Origin: Candidatus Ozemobacteraceae bacterium
Lineage (GTDB): Bacteria > Muiribacteriota > Ozemobacteria > Ozemobacterales > Ozemobacteraceae
Direction: 5' to 3'
DNA: 64,000 bases
Assembly: GCA_035373905.1 (NCBI GenBank)
Contig: DAOSOK010000006.1
Coordinates: forward strand, 1-64,000
A program made the position numbers and the translations under genes. Positions 25,702 through 33,712 of the stretch are shown piece after piece. Within the stretch, counting starts at the first letter, position 1. Each line of letters opens with the position of its first letter. The notes under the pieces were generated by a model that worked only from the letters and a program-made list of their open reading frames with translations, was not told the DNA's origin and made no database searches.

Positions 25702-27084
25702 ATGCCTTTCAGCAGCCTCAAACCGGGCAGATCGCCGCTGACCGCTTTTATATATTGCGTGTTATTGCTTTTCCCTGCCTGTCAGACCGATGCCGGGATC
25801 GAATACCGGATATCGACCGTCAACGGAACCTGGCTGATGAACATGACGACGACCCTGATCCAAGGCGAGATCAATGGAAAACCCGAGGTCGTCTGCCTTC
25901 CGCGGATCGAGTTTACGTCCGAACTCGACCGCGAGGAGTTCAAACAACGGCTGAAAGCGGGTATCCAGAAGCAGGACGTCGTATTCCATATCTATCACGA
26001 TGAATTGAACAAGCCGATCAGGTCGGGAAACGTCCTGTTCGCCTCGGACATCTATCTCAAAACCCTCAAGATGAGCTACTTCGCCACGCTGCGGTCATGG
26101 GGCTACAAGTTCAAGGTCAGCCGCCAGCCGCCGTTCGAGGACCGCGCCTACGTCCAGGAGGTTCAGTCGCAAGGCCTTCTCGAGATGTCGGCCGCGCTGA
26201 AGGACGGCCAGGGAGGCGCACAGAAAGCACCGGGCGTCGCGAAGGCCGGCGCTGGCACGGCGGGAAGCGGCGGCGGAGGGGGGATGATGTCGATCGCGCA
26301 CCTGTTGCCGCAAGGGTACCTGCCGCCAGAAGTCCGGAAGATGAAGAAGGAACTCGACCGCAAGCTCCGGGAGATCAAGACTCGCCCCTTCAAGGCGGAG
26401 GTAATCAGCGTCGATCCGGTTCGATGGGCCGGCGGCCGCATGGGCCGCCTCCTGTCGGACGGCACGGCGTCAGACTGCATCATCGAAGGCCGTTGCACCG
26501 CCATCAGGCTTCCCGCACCGCCCTCGAGCGCCCCCCTGAAACCCGAGGCCTGCGCCGCGCTCGCCTCGCAGCCGTGCGAGTTCATTCTCCAGCGCGACAC
26601 GAACGGACGCGAGATCCTCAGGGACGGGGCGTATGTTCTCGCCGACCTGTATCTGACGGATCTCGGGCTTACCTGGAACGACTGGCTCGAGAGCCAGGGA
26701 GTCACGCCCCCGCCGCCCGTTTCCGACCCAGCCTTTGCCACCGCACCGATTCAATTGAGAATTCAGGTGGTGAACGGCGTCTGGATGGGCCTCAAAGCGC
26801 CGGCCCTCGGCGCGGTCACGTTCGACGCCCCCCTTCCCCCAGGCTTGTCGGAAACGGAAATCATCCGCATTCCGCCGGCGGAACAGCCCATCGGCGATTT
26901 CAAGTCCTTTTCTGCCAAACTGGCTGCCGACGCGCCCGTGCGTAGCCCCGTCAACGTCACCCTTCTCCTCTTTCCCGACGGTTCGCCGTATGAGGAAATG
27001 GGGCAGAAGCGGGCCCAGCGCATCTTCTTTCCGAAAAAGCAGGCCACCCTCCTCATGCTCATGAATGCGGCAAACAAGCGCTGA
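25702..27084 (+). CDS. Exported protein with two or three related beta repeats, unknown function
   Basis: 460 residues from the ATG at 25702 with GAGGAGA upstream; the much longer upstream frame is antisense to the propeller gene. A signal sequence spans about 12-30 and contains FPAC, a weak lipobox. I see internal repeats: IEYRISTVNGTWL (33-45) is echoed by IQLRIQVVNGVWM (350-362), and NVLFASDIYLKTLKMSYFAT (110-129) by AYVLADLYLTDLGLTWNDWL (310-329). So the protein looks like repeated domains of about 100 residues near 32-136, 230-334 and 349-455, joined by a Gly/Ala linker (165-195). No known family recognised. Confidence 0.65.
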   Translation: MPFSSLKPGRSPLTAFIYCVLLLFPACQTDAGIEYRISTVNGTWLMNMTTTLIQGEINGKPEVVCLPRIEFTSELDREEFKQRLKAGIQKQDVVFHIYHDELNKPIRSGNVLFASDIYLKTLKMSYFATLRSWGYKFKVSRQPPFEDRAYVQEVQSQGLLEMSAALKDGQGGAQKAPGVAKAGAGTAGSGGGGGMMSIAHLLPQGYLPPEVRKMKKELDRKLREIKTRPFKAEVISVDPVRWAGGRMGRLLSDGTASDCIIEGRCTAIRLPAPPSSAPLKPEACAALASQPCEFILQRDTNGREILRDGAYVLADLYLTDLGLTWNDWLESQGVTPPPPVSDPAFATAPIQLRIQVVNGVWMGLKAPALGAVTFDAPLPPGLSETEIIRIPPAEQPIGDFKSFSAKLAADAPVRSPVNVTLLLFPDGSPYEEMGQKRAQRIFFPKKQATLLMLMNAANKR

Positions 27085-27127
27085 CGATCACACGGTTGAT
27101 TTCCGTACCTTTCTTCCAGTCAGCATC

Positions 27128-27156
27128 TTGCCACCCCCCCAGCCGATTCTTATAAT
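27128..27156 (+). promoter_or_regulatory. Sigma-70 promoter of the glycine-zipper protein gene
   Basis: TTGCCA (27128-27133) and a perfect TATAAT (27151-27156) with a 17-bp spacer, 46 bases before the ATG at 27202. It is the best consensus promoter in the window. Confidence 0.75.
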
Positions 27157-27201
27157 TTGTACATTCGTCTTTTTGAAATCATGTGCGAAGCGAGGTGTCT
27201 T

Positions 27202-27951
27202 ATGAACAGCATCGCCTTACGGCGTCATACGTCGATTCATCTTCTGGTCGTCCTGTCGTTCGTCTGTTCGCTGTTCGTCATGCCGGCTCCGGCGAATGCC
27301 GGAGTGCTGTCCAAGGTCTGGTCGTTCGTCAGGCCGGTCGTGAAGATCGCCGGCCACGTCGGCGGCGCCATTGCCGGCGCCACGATGGCCTCGGCGATCG
27401 TTCCTCCCCTCGGCACGATCGTGGGCGGCGTTGCCGGCTGGATCGTCGGCGGGATGATCGCCGATTACGGAAGCGCGAGCCTGTCCAACCTCGCCGCGAT
27501 AGCGGCTGGCGTGGCCGGCGCCATCGCCCTCGGGCCGAGCGCCATCGGCATGGTCGGCGGCTTCCTGCTTGGCGGGCTGGTCGGGAAATTGGCTTTCAGC
27601 CTGCTGAAAAAGGCCGACCGCGAAGTGACGGGCGGCGTTCTTCTCAACCAGGCACAGGCTGCACAGGCGCCTTCGATGTCCGTGTCTTCCCAGGTTGGCG
27701 AGGTGAAGAGCGACCTGAACAACGGGATGCAGAAGGTCGTGAACACCGTGAAGGAAAAGGTGGACATCGTCACCGACAAGGCGAAAGACACCAAGGCGAA
27801 CCTGATCCGCGAAGCCCAGGAAAAGTATGAACAGGCTTCGAAGGCCTATCGCGAAGCCGTCGAGAAAGCCCAGGGCTCCGAAGTCGTCCGGAAGGCCAAG
27901 CAGGTCATGGACGCTGCCAAAAACGGTCTCCAGCAGCTTCTTCGCAAATAA
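27202..27951 (+). CDS. Exported glycine-zipper membrane protein with amphipathic C-terminal helix
   Basis: 249 residues from the ATG at 27202 (GAGG site seven bases upstream). Signal peptide about 1-33 (ends ANA-G). Residues about 40-150 are Gly/Ala-rich hydrophobic helices with G-x-x-x-G spacing (GGAIAGATMASAIVPP; GGVAGWIVGGMIADYG; GMVGGFLLGGLVGKL), as in glycine-zipper proteins that insert in or line membranes. Residues 165-249 form a long Lys/Glu/Ala helix (KEKVDIVTDKAKDTKANLIR) like LEA or apolipoprotein-type repeats. Function unknown; perhaps an envelope-stabilising protein. It is a single gene with its own strong promoter and ends near a perfect palindrome. Confidence 0.65.
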   Translation: MNSIALRRHTSIHLLVVLSFVCSLFVMPAPANAGVLSKVWSFVRPVVKIAGHVGGAIAGATMASAIVPPLGTIVGGVAGWIVGGMIADYGSASLSNLAAIAAGVAGAIALGPSAIGMVGGFLLGGLVGKLAFSLLKKADREVTGGVLLNQAQAAQAPSMSVSSQVGEVKSDLNNGMQKVVNTVKEKVDIVTDKAKDTKANLIREAQEKYEQASKAYREAVEKAQGSEVVRKAKQVMDAAKNGLQQLLRK

Positions 27952-27962
27952 TCAGACATCAA

Positions 27963-28002
27963 ACACGAGCGGGGCCGAAGAATTCTTCGGCCCCGCTCGT
28001 GT
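27963..28002. terminator. Perfect 40-bp palindrome between convergent genes
   Basis: Uninterrupted complementary arms with no loop centred on AATT at about 27982 (arms of 20 bp). It lies 12 bases past the plus-strand stop at 27951, and the convergent minus-strand gene ends at 28181. There is no U-tract on either side, so it is a terminator-like stem of unusual perfection. Confidence 0.55.
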
Positions 28003-28031
28003 CTATCGGACCTTCTCAAACCTCACCGTTT

Positions 28032-28120
28032 CCGTTCGTGCTGAGCCTGTCGAAGCACGAACGGACTCTCGCCCCCTTCGACAGGCTCAGGACAAGCTTC
28101 GATACGTTCAGGGCGAACGG
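28032..28120. repeat. Interspersed inverted-repeat element, copy 1
   Basis: Contains CGTTCGTGCTGAGCCTGTCG continuing into AAGCACGAACGG, then a short gap, then the reverse-complement half CCTTCGACAGGCTCAGG and a diverged continuation ending GGGCGAACGG. The arms can form a long hairpin. Copies 2 and 3 are at 32387 and 34898. Non-coding, located between convergent genes. Confidence 0.75.
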
Positions 28121-28180
28121 GGGGTTCTCACTTTGCCTCTCCCATGAACCTGAGCGTCAGCGACGTCAGGCAAAGCGTCA

Positions 28181-29482
28181 TCATGCATAGGCAAGCTTCA
28201 GGCCTTCATCCATCGCCGCCCACAGCGTCTCGACACCCTCGAGGCCGACGGACCAGCGGACGAGCCCCTGCGTGATCCCGCGCGCGAGGCGGTCGGCCTC
28301 GGGGATACCGGAGTGGGTCATCGATGCCGGGTGCTGGATGTAGCTGATCGCACTGCCGAGACTGACGGCCAGTTCCATGGGAGTAGTATATCCAGCAAAA
28401 TAGTTCATCAGCTTCTGGGCCGGTTCGAAACCGTCCTTGAGCTCGAAGGCGATCATGCCGCCCGCTCTGCGCATCTGTCGTTTCGCCAGTTCGTGCTGCG
28501 GATGCGACGCCAGCCCCGGGAACCAGACGCGCGCAACGCGCGGATGGGCCTCGAGGCGACGGGCAAGCTCGTCTGCACTGTCGCAGATTTGCTCCATGCG
28601 CACGGCGAGCGTCTGAAGTCCCTGAGAATTCAGCCAGGAGTCGAAGGGACTCGGCGTCGGGCCGTGATCCTTGTAAACCGGGAACAGATACTCGCCCATG
28701 AACGACCAGGGCCCGATCACCACGCCTGCCACCGACGTCGAGTGGCCATTCACATATTTCGTCAGGCTCTGGATGACGATATCTGCGCCGAGCCTGAACG
28801 GCTGCTGCAGATAGGGCGTTGCGAACGTGTTGTCGACGACAAACGGTATACGGCGAGCTTCCGCAAGTTTCGAGATAGCCCGGATATCCGATACGTTCAG
28901 GGTCGGGTTGTCGGGCGATTCCAAATACACCATCGCCGCGTTCGGGCTCCGAGCAAGGGCCTCTTCGACCTTTTTCACGTCGCTGGTATCGACGAAATGC
29001 GTCTTCACTCCGAACTTCTCGAGCGACCGGAAAAAGCTGTCGGTGCAGCCGTAGACGCTTCCCGAAATGATCTCTGAGCCGCTTTTCACGAGCGCGAACG
29101 TCGTGCAGGCGATGGCACCCATGCCCGAAGCGCAGACCAGGGAGGCAATCGTGGGCTTTCGTTCGTCCGCGGCCAGCGCGGCATCGATCAGGTGCTGGCA
29201 GTCGAGTCGGAACAGGACTTTCTCGAGGTATTCGGTCGTCGGGTTGCCAAGACGGGTGTAGATGCGGGCGAACGGCTTCTCGCCGCTCTTCGACTCGCCG
29301 AGGAACCGTTCGGCGCCGTCCTTGACGTTCCGGAAGCTGAACGTCGACTTCTGGACGATATTGGGCAGACCTATTCCAACCGCTATAGATGCGAACTGGT
29401 CGGCCGAAAGGAACGGCTCGTCCGTGCGCGCATACTTGTTTTTCCGCTCGAGCCAACTGTCATACCAGGGATGCATCGACAT
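28181..29482 (-). CDS. PLP-dependent Cys/Met metabolism enzyme (cystathionine gamma-synthase/lyase class)
   Basis: 433 residues from the ATG at 29482 (AAGGAG seven bases upstream; a further ATG at 29476 is possible). The PLP lysine is in QSLTKYVNGHSTSVAG; the phosphate loop is CASGMGAIACTTFALV and the cofactor-binding Asp is in PFVVDNTFATPYLQQP. This is the trans-sulfuration family (MetB/MetC/MetY/MegL). Length is near 400-430, like O-acetylhomoserine sulfhydrylase and methionine gamma-lyase, but which reaction is catalysed cannot be told from sequence. It is a single gene with a good promoter and a palindrome over its start site, so it is probably regulated on its own. Confidence 0.85.
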   Translation of the reverse strand: MSMHPWYDSWLERKNKYARTDEPFLSADQFASIAVGIGLPNIVQKSTFSFRNVKDGAERFLGESKSGEKPFARIYTRLGNPTTEYLEKVLFRLDCQHLIDAALAADERKPTIASLVCASGMGAIACTTFALVKSGSEIISGSVYGCTDSFFRSLEKFGVKTHFVDTSDVKKVEEALARSPNAAMVYLESPDNPTLNVSDIRAISKLAEARRIPFVVDNTFATPYLQQPFRLGADIVIQSLTKYVNGHSTSVAGVVIGPWSFMGEYLFPVYKDHGPTPSPFDSWLNSQGLQTLAVRMEQICDSADELARRLEAHPRVARVWFPGLASHPQHELAKRQMRRAGGMIAFELKDGFEPAQKLMNYFAGYTTPMELAVSLGSAISYIQHPASMTHSGIPEADRLARGITQGLVRWSVGLEGVETLWAAMDEGLKLAYA

Positions 29483-29504
29483 GGAAATGCTCCTTTCCTT
29501 CCTT

Positions 29505-29526
29505 CTGGACATTCTGTACAGTCCAG
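29505..29526. promoter_or_regulatory. Inverted repeat over the transcription start of the PLP-enzyme gene
   Basis: CTGGAC-N10-GTCCAG, perfect 6-bp arms, adjoining the -10 box at 29525-29530. The site fits a repressor operator. Confidence 0.4.
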
Positions 29527-29553
29527 TTTACCCGCATCGGCCGTCCCGGTCAA
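29525..29553 (-). promoter_or_regulatory. Sigma-70 promoter of the PLP-enzyme gene
   Basis: On the minus strand TTGACC (29548-29553) and TAAACT (29525-29530), 17-bp spacer, 43 bases before the ATG at 29482. The same TAAACT box occurs at 33594. Confidence 0.6.
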
Positions 29554-29642
29554 CGGCGCCCATCGGAACGCCCCGAGTTTCGGGCGGTTCTGGGCAAGAA
29601 AAAAAGTACAGAAAACGGTGGAAAAAAGCAGGTTGGAGACGT

Positions 29643-29656
29643 ATGATGCACATCAT
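29643..29656. promoter_or_regulatory. Palindrome ahead of the MgtE-N/NRAMP operon
   Basis: ATGATG-CA-CATCAT, 14 bp, 39 bases before the ATG at 29695. It could be an operator for a metal-responsive repressor or a leader element; a weak -35/-10 (TTGGAG, TGATCA, 17 bp) flanks it. Confidence 0.3.
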
Positions 29657-29694
29657 GATCAAGTCCGGGAAATATCTGTTCATGGAGTGAGCTG

Positions 29695-30978
29695 ATGCCC
29701 AACGGCCGGGAGAAGGAAACGAAGTATTTCCTCGCCGATCTGATCGGAGCCGACATCCGTTCCGCGGAAGGCGCCGTCCCGGCCCGCGTCGTCGATTTCA
29801 CCCTTCTCCTCGGCGAGAAGTATCCTCGCCTCTCCCATATCGTCATCGAATGCGATGCCGGCGACCGCCGCCTCGTGCGACGCGACCAGTTCGCCCGGTT
29901 CGCCCCCGGCTCGCTCGAACTCGCCCAACCGGTATCGGATCTGCCTCTGCTTTCCGACGTCCCCGACTCGGTGCTCGTCCGCAACATCTGGGACAAGCAG
30001 ATCGTCGACACATCGGACGCGCGCGTCGTGCGGGTGAACGACCTGCAGATCGCCGAAGTCAAAGGGGAACTCCGCCTGCTGGGCGTCGACGTCGGCTTTC
30101 GCGGCCTGCTGCGCCGTCTCGGCTTCGAAAAGTTTCTGTGCCCCCTGATCGAACGGTTCTCGGGCCCCCTGAAGAATGAAATCATCGGCTGGGACATCGT
30201 CGAAAGCGTACCGACGAATTTCACGCATCTGAAGCTCGCCGTTCCCTCGCAAAAAATCCGCGAGCTCCATCCCGCCGACCTCGCCGACATTCTCGACGAC
30301 CTCAGCGTCCAGGAAGGCCTCTCCCTGCTGAAAGGGCTCGACACCGAAACGGCCGCCGAAACGCTGGCCGAGGCGGAAGCCGAAACCCAGGCCCAGATCA
30401 TCGCCGAGATGCCCACCGAACGGGCATCCGACATTCTCGAGGAGATGGAGCCCGACGAAGCCGTCGACATCCTCCAGGACCTCGAGGAGGACAAGGCCGC
30501 CGAGATTCTCTCGCACATGGATGCCGAAGAGGCGAACGATGTACGGGAACTGCTGAAGCACCCCGAGAACACGGCGGGCGGCCTCATGAGCGTCGGCTTC
30601 GCCACCATCTTCGAGGAGTTTTCCGTCGATGAGGCGTTCAAGCATCTGAGGCTGATGGCGGTCGACCTCGAGATCATCTACTACCTGTACGTCGTGAACA
30701 AGAACGACAAGCTGCTGGGCGTCGTCTCGATCCGCGACCTGCTCGTGGCCAATCCGTCCGCAAAAGTCGTCGATATCATGAACGACAAGCTGATTTTCGT
30801 CTCGCCCGACACGCCCCAGGAAGAGGTCGCGGCGCTCATCTCCAAATACGATCTGCTCGCGCTTCCCGTTCTCGACGAGGACGGAGGGATGATCGGCGTC
30901 GTCACCATCGACGACGTGATCGAACTGCTGCTCGACAATATGCCGCGTATGTGGAAGCGGCGAGCGCTGACGAGCTGA
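29695..30978 (+). CDS. Soluble PRC-barrel/MgtE-N/CBS protein (transport regulator)
   Basis: 427 residues, no membrane helix. N-terminal part (about 12-170) looks like two PRC-barrel-type segments (FLADLIGADIRSAEGAVPAR; DKQIVDTSDARVVRVNDLQI). About 185-290 is an MgtE N-type superhelix: LHPADLADILDDLSVQEGLS, then repeats of the EMPTERASDILEEMEPDEAV type. A CBS pair follows to the end (GVVSIRDLLVANPSAKVVDI; IGVVTIDDVIELLLD). In MgtE these domains sense magnesium and gate the channel; here the transmembrane part is absent and an NRAMP-like transporter gene follows after 10 bases. It probably regulates or gates that transporter. Confidence 0.85.
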   Translation: MPNGREKETKYFLADLIGADIRSAEGAVPARVVDFTLLLGEKYPRLSHIVIECDAGDRRLVRRDQFARFAPGSLELAQPVSDLPLLSDVPDSVLVRNIWDKQIVDTSDARVVRVNDLQIAEVKGELRLLGVDVGFRGLLRRLGFEKFLCPLIERFSGPLKNEIIGWDIVESVPTNFTHLKLAVPSQKIRELHPADLADILDDLSVQEGLSLLKGLDTETAAETLAEAEAETQAQIIAEMPTERASDILEEMEPDEAVDILQDLEEDKAAEILSHMDAEEANDVRELLKHPENTAGGLMSVGFATIFEEFSVDEAFKHLRLMAVDLEIIYYLYVVNKNDKLLGVVSIRDLLVANPSAKVVDIMNDKLIFVSPDTPQEEVAALISKYDLLALPVLDEDGGMIGVVTIDDVIELLLDNMPRMWKRRALTS

Positions 30979-30988
30979 GGACCGGACG

Positions 30989-32290
30989 ATGCCGCAGCGC
31001 TTTCTCGCCTTTGCCCGCGCCAGACGCCGTCTGCTAGCCATTCTCGCCGTTCTTGGCCCCGGCCTGATCACGGCGACGGTCGACAACGATTCGGGCGGCA
31101 TCGCCACCTACTCGCTCGCCGGAGCGTTGTACGGGTTCGACCTGCTCTGGACGCTGTTGCCCATCACCGTCCTGCTGATCATCACGATGGAGATGAGCGC
31201 CCGGCTCGGGGCCGCGACGGGCCAGGGGCTCGCCGATCTTCTTCGGGAGCGATTCGGGGTGAAGGTCACGTTCTGGATGCTTTTGACCGTGCTGATGGCG
31301 AACTACGGCACGGTCATCAGCGAATTCGCTGGAATAGCAAGCTCTATAGATATTTGCGGCACCGCGACGGGGTATCCGGAAGTCTTCACCTGGCTCAAAT
31401 ACCTGCTGATCCCCCTGCTCACCTTCGGCATCTGGAAACTGATCACAGAGTACGACTACAAGAAGATCGAGAAGTTCTTTCTCATCTCGATCGTGTTCTA
31501 TCTCGCCTACCCGATCTCGGCCTATCTCGCGAAGCCCGACTGGGGAAGCGCGATGACCGCTCTCGTCACCCCGAAATTCCGGTTCGACGCCGGGTATTTC
31601 TTCACGATGATCGGCGTCATCGGCACCACCATCACGCCCTGGATGCAGTTCTACCTCCAGTCGACCCTGATCGAGAAAGGGATCACGCTCAAGGATTACG
31701 ACGACGCGAAATGGGAAGTCGGACTCGGATGTGTGACGACCGATGTCATCTCGTTCTTCATCATCGTCGCCTGCGCCGTCACACTCCACTTCACGCCGGG
31801 AGCCCCCGCGGTCACCGGCATCGACGACATCGGAAAAGCCCTCGTTCCGCTCGCAGGCGCGTACGCCGGCTACCTGTTCGCCCTCGGTCTCTTCAATGCG
31901 TCATTGTTCGGCGCCGCGATCCTGCCGCTCTCGACGGCGTTCGCGATCTGCGAGGGCATGGGCTGGGAACGCGGCATGAACAAGACCTACGACGAGGCCC
32001 CCTGGTTCTACTGGATCTTCTCGTCCCTCCTCGTCACCGGCGCCGCGATCGTGCTGATTCCCGGCATCAGCTTCCTGTATCTGGCCGTCATGCGCGTGTC
32101 GCAAGTGGCGCAGGGCCTGATCCTGCCGCCCTTCCTGTATTTTCTCGTCAAACTCGGCGACGACCGCTCCCTGCTCGGAGAATACGCGAACCCGCCCTGG
32201 CTCAGCCGCATCTCGTGGGCCAGCTTTTATATTCTTACAGCGATCGATCTCGTCCTGCTGAGCGCCACCCTCAAGGAGTTCTTCCTGTAG
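30989..32290 (+). CDS. NRAMP-family divalent metal transporter (NRMT-like)
   Basis: 433 residues with about eleven hydrophobic segments. It starts GPGLITATVDNDSGGIATYS, aligned to GPG-x(6)-DPGN in NRAMP helix 1, so the DPGN metal site is altered to DNDSGG. Helix 6 reads TTITPWMQFYLQST where classical NRAMPs have A-M-P-H; the soft-metal Met ligand is absent. Loss of that Met and changed helix 1 residues are known in NRAMP-related magnesium transporters, so Mg2+ (or Mn2+) rather than Fe2+ is a fair guess. The preceding gene supplies an MgtE-N/CBS sensor, supporting magnesium. Start by SD GGA about 10 bases upstream. Confidence 0.85.
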   Translation: MPQRFLAFARARRRLLAILAVLGPGLITATVDNDSGGIATYSLAGALYGFDLLWTLLPITVLLIITMEMSARLGAATGQGLADLLRERFGVKVTFWMLLTVLMANYGTVISEFAGIASSIDICGTATGYPEVFTWLKYLLIPLLTFGIWKLITEYDYKKIEKFFLISIVFYLAYPISAYLAKPDWGSAMTALVTPKFRFDAGYFFTMIGVIGTTITPWMQFYLQSTLIEKGITLKDYDDAKWEVGLGCVTTDVISFFIIVACAVTLHFTPGAPAVTGIDDIGKALVPLAGAYAGYLFALGLFNASLFGAAILPLSTAFAICEGMGWERGMNKTYDEAPWFYWIFSSLLVTGAAIVLIPGISFLYLAVMRVSQVAQGLILPPFLYFLVKLGDDRSLLGEYANPPWLSRISWASFYILTAIDLVLLSATLKEFFL

Positions 32291-32386
32291 GGGCCCCCTA
32301 CACCGGCTCACATACGTGCGGCAACGGAGTTCCTACTCGTCGCAAAAGGAACACGACACTCATCCCGTATACTCGCACACTCGATG

Positions 32387-32447
32387 CCGTTCGTGCTGAG
32401 CTTGTCGAAGCACGACAGCTCTCGCCCTTCGACAAGCTCAAGGCGAC
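32387..32447. repeat. Interspersed inverted-repeat element, copy 2
   Basis: CCGTTCGTGCTGAGCTTGTC continuing into GAAGCACGAC, a short gap, then CCCTTCGACAAGCTCAAGG. The two halves are complementary, and base changes on one arm (GCTTG) are compensated on the other (CAAGC), which supports a formed stem. Lies in a 230-base gap after the NRAMP gene. Confidence 0.75.
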
Positions 32448-32520
32448 CAGCTGCATCATGTCAGATCGCATACGATATGTTTCATACACGATAGTTGTCG
32501 CCTAACATATGAGACGAGTA

Positions 32521-33546
32521 TTACTGCTGGCGCAATTTCGGCAGGTTGTCGGCACCGGACTGGTATCCCTGCGGATGCAGGCTTACGACCGTGCAAACCA
32601 GCGCATCGGTGGCATCGAGAACGAATTTCCAACGTTCAACCGGTGTCCGGGACGAATTGACAGCCTCGAACGAAAACTCGCCTTCCTTGTCGACCGTCGC
32701 GGTAAAATCGCGCTTTCCGCTGACGGGGATCATTCCATTGTCGTTCACCTTCGTGCTCGAAACGACTTCGACGTTGACATAGCCCGTCAACTTGTCCGTA
32801 CTGCGTTCGACATGAAGGGTCAGATTGACGGTCGCCCGGTGACCTACCGTCGTTCCGTCGAGCGTCTTCGTATACAGCGTTCCCTGACCGGTCCAGGTTC
32901 CCGACATGTCGTTGCCTGTGAAGCGGGAAATCTTGTCCAGCGTATGCTGGCTCGTAATGTCGGCGAGCGCATCCTCCACCCCCTCTTCGAACGTGGCAGG
33001 CGTCATGCCGGCATCGGCCAGCCACACGGCGAGTTTGGTCGCAAGCGAAGCGCAGAACTCATCCAGAATGTCATAGTCCTGAATCTGGCTGATTTTCGCG
33101 TTATACGCCTCGTAGATGAGCGATTTTGCCGTGGAGGTAAGGTTGACGGTTCCCATGTTCATCTGGGTGCCGGTGTATGGTTTTGTCGCGCGCAACGAGA
33201 GGCTGGCCAGGTCGAAGCGGATTTCATAGGCGCCAAAGGGCTCGAGCCCCGTGACCTTGAACGAGCTGTCGCCCGTGTTCAGGCTGAAGGAAACGGCCTT
33301 TCCATTCACCTTGCAGGTGCCTTTCTCGGCAAAGTCCTTCAGAAGCTCCGTATTGTAACCCGACTGGGCCTTCACGGCCGAAGCGCGGGAGGAGCCGCCC
33401 ACCAGCGCCGTCGCGTTGAGAGCCGGCGGCTGCAGCTGGCCGTAAAGTGTCGTGGTTGTGGCAGAGCCGCTGTTCGAAGTGCTGCTCATACCGCATCCGG
33501 CCAGCAAAGGCAACAGGCATATCAGGGCGCACAGCGCACGTTTCAT
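32521..33546 (-). CDS. Lipoprotein of unknown function
   Basis: 341 residues. Signal with clear lipobox LLAGC; lipidated Cys at residue 18, followed by a Ser/Thr/Gly-rich linker (SSTSNSGSATTTTLYGQL). The rest is a mixture of helical (about 110-180, KSLIYEAYNAKISQIQDYDI) and beta-rich parts (about 190-330, MSGTWTGQGTLYTKTLDG; TVNLTLHVERSTDKLTGYVN) resembling a lipocalin-like or Ig-like fold by eye only. Ser or Asp at +2 cannot be judged; residue 19 is Gly, so outer-membrane sorting is likely if Lol rules apply. It stands alone with a good promoter and SD AGGAGG. Confidence 0.7.
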   Translation of the reverse strand: MKRALCALICLLPLLAGCGMSSTSNSGSATTTTLYGQLQPPALNATALVGGSSRASAVKAQSGYNTELLKDFAEKGTCKVNGKAVSFSLNTGDSSFKVTGLEPFGAYEIRFDLASLSLRATKPYTGTQMNMGTVNLTSTAKSLIYEAYNAKISQIQDYDILDEFCASLATKLAVWLADAGMTPATFEEGVEDALADITSQHTLDKISRFTGNDMSGTWTGQGTLYTKTLDGTTVGHRATVNLTLHVERSTDKLTGYVNVEVVSSTKVNDNGMIPVSGKRDFTATVDKEGEFSFEAVNSSRTPVERWKFVLDATDALVCTVVSLHPQGYQSGADNLPKLRQQ

Positions 33547-33593
33547 CGGTCGGGTACCTCCTGCGTCACATCGGGCGATTCGGGGTCGGTGAA

Positions 33594-33622
33594 AGTTTAC
33601 CAGCTTCCGCCGAACCGTACAA
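33594..33622 (-). promoter_or_regulatory. Sigma-70 promoter of the lipoprotein gene
   Basis: On the minus strand TTGTAC (33617-33622) and TAAACT (33594-33599), 17-bp spacer, 48 bases before the ATG at 33546. Confidence 0.6.
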
Positions 33623-33650
33623 GCCCCTATCCCGGAACCGCCGGATGAAG

Positions 33651-33684
33651 AAAACCCGCCGATTCATTCTGCTCGGCGGGTTTT
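33651..33684. terminator. Bidirectional terminator after the 357-residue protein gene
   Basis: AAAACCCGCCGA at 33651-33662 pairs with TCGGCGGGTTTT at 33673-33684 across a 10-nt loop; poly-A and poly-T flanks serve either strand. It lies 29 bases past the minus-strand stop at 33713. Confidence 0.85.
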
Positions 33685-33712
33685 CCGGAACAACGGGGAA
33701 GAAAACAGGGAT

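Noticed and set aside
28032..28120. Repeat halves considered as a CRISPR or attenuator.
   Set aside because: There are only two inverted halves per site, no regular spacers and no cas genes; the copies are dispersed between genes.
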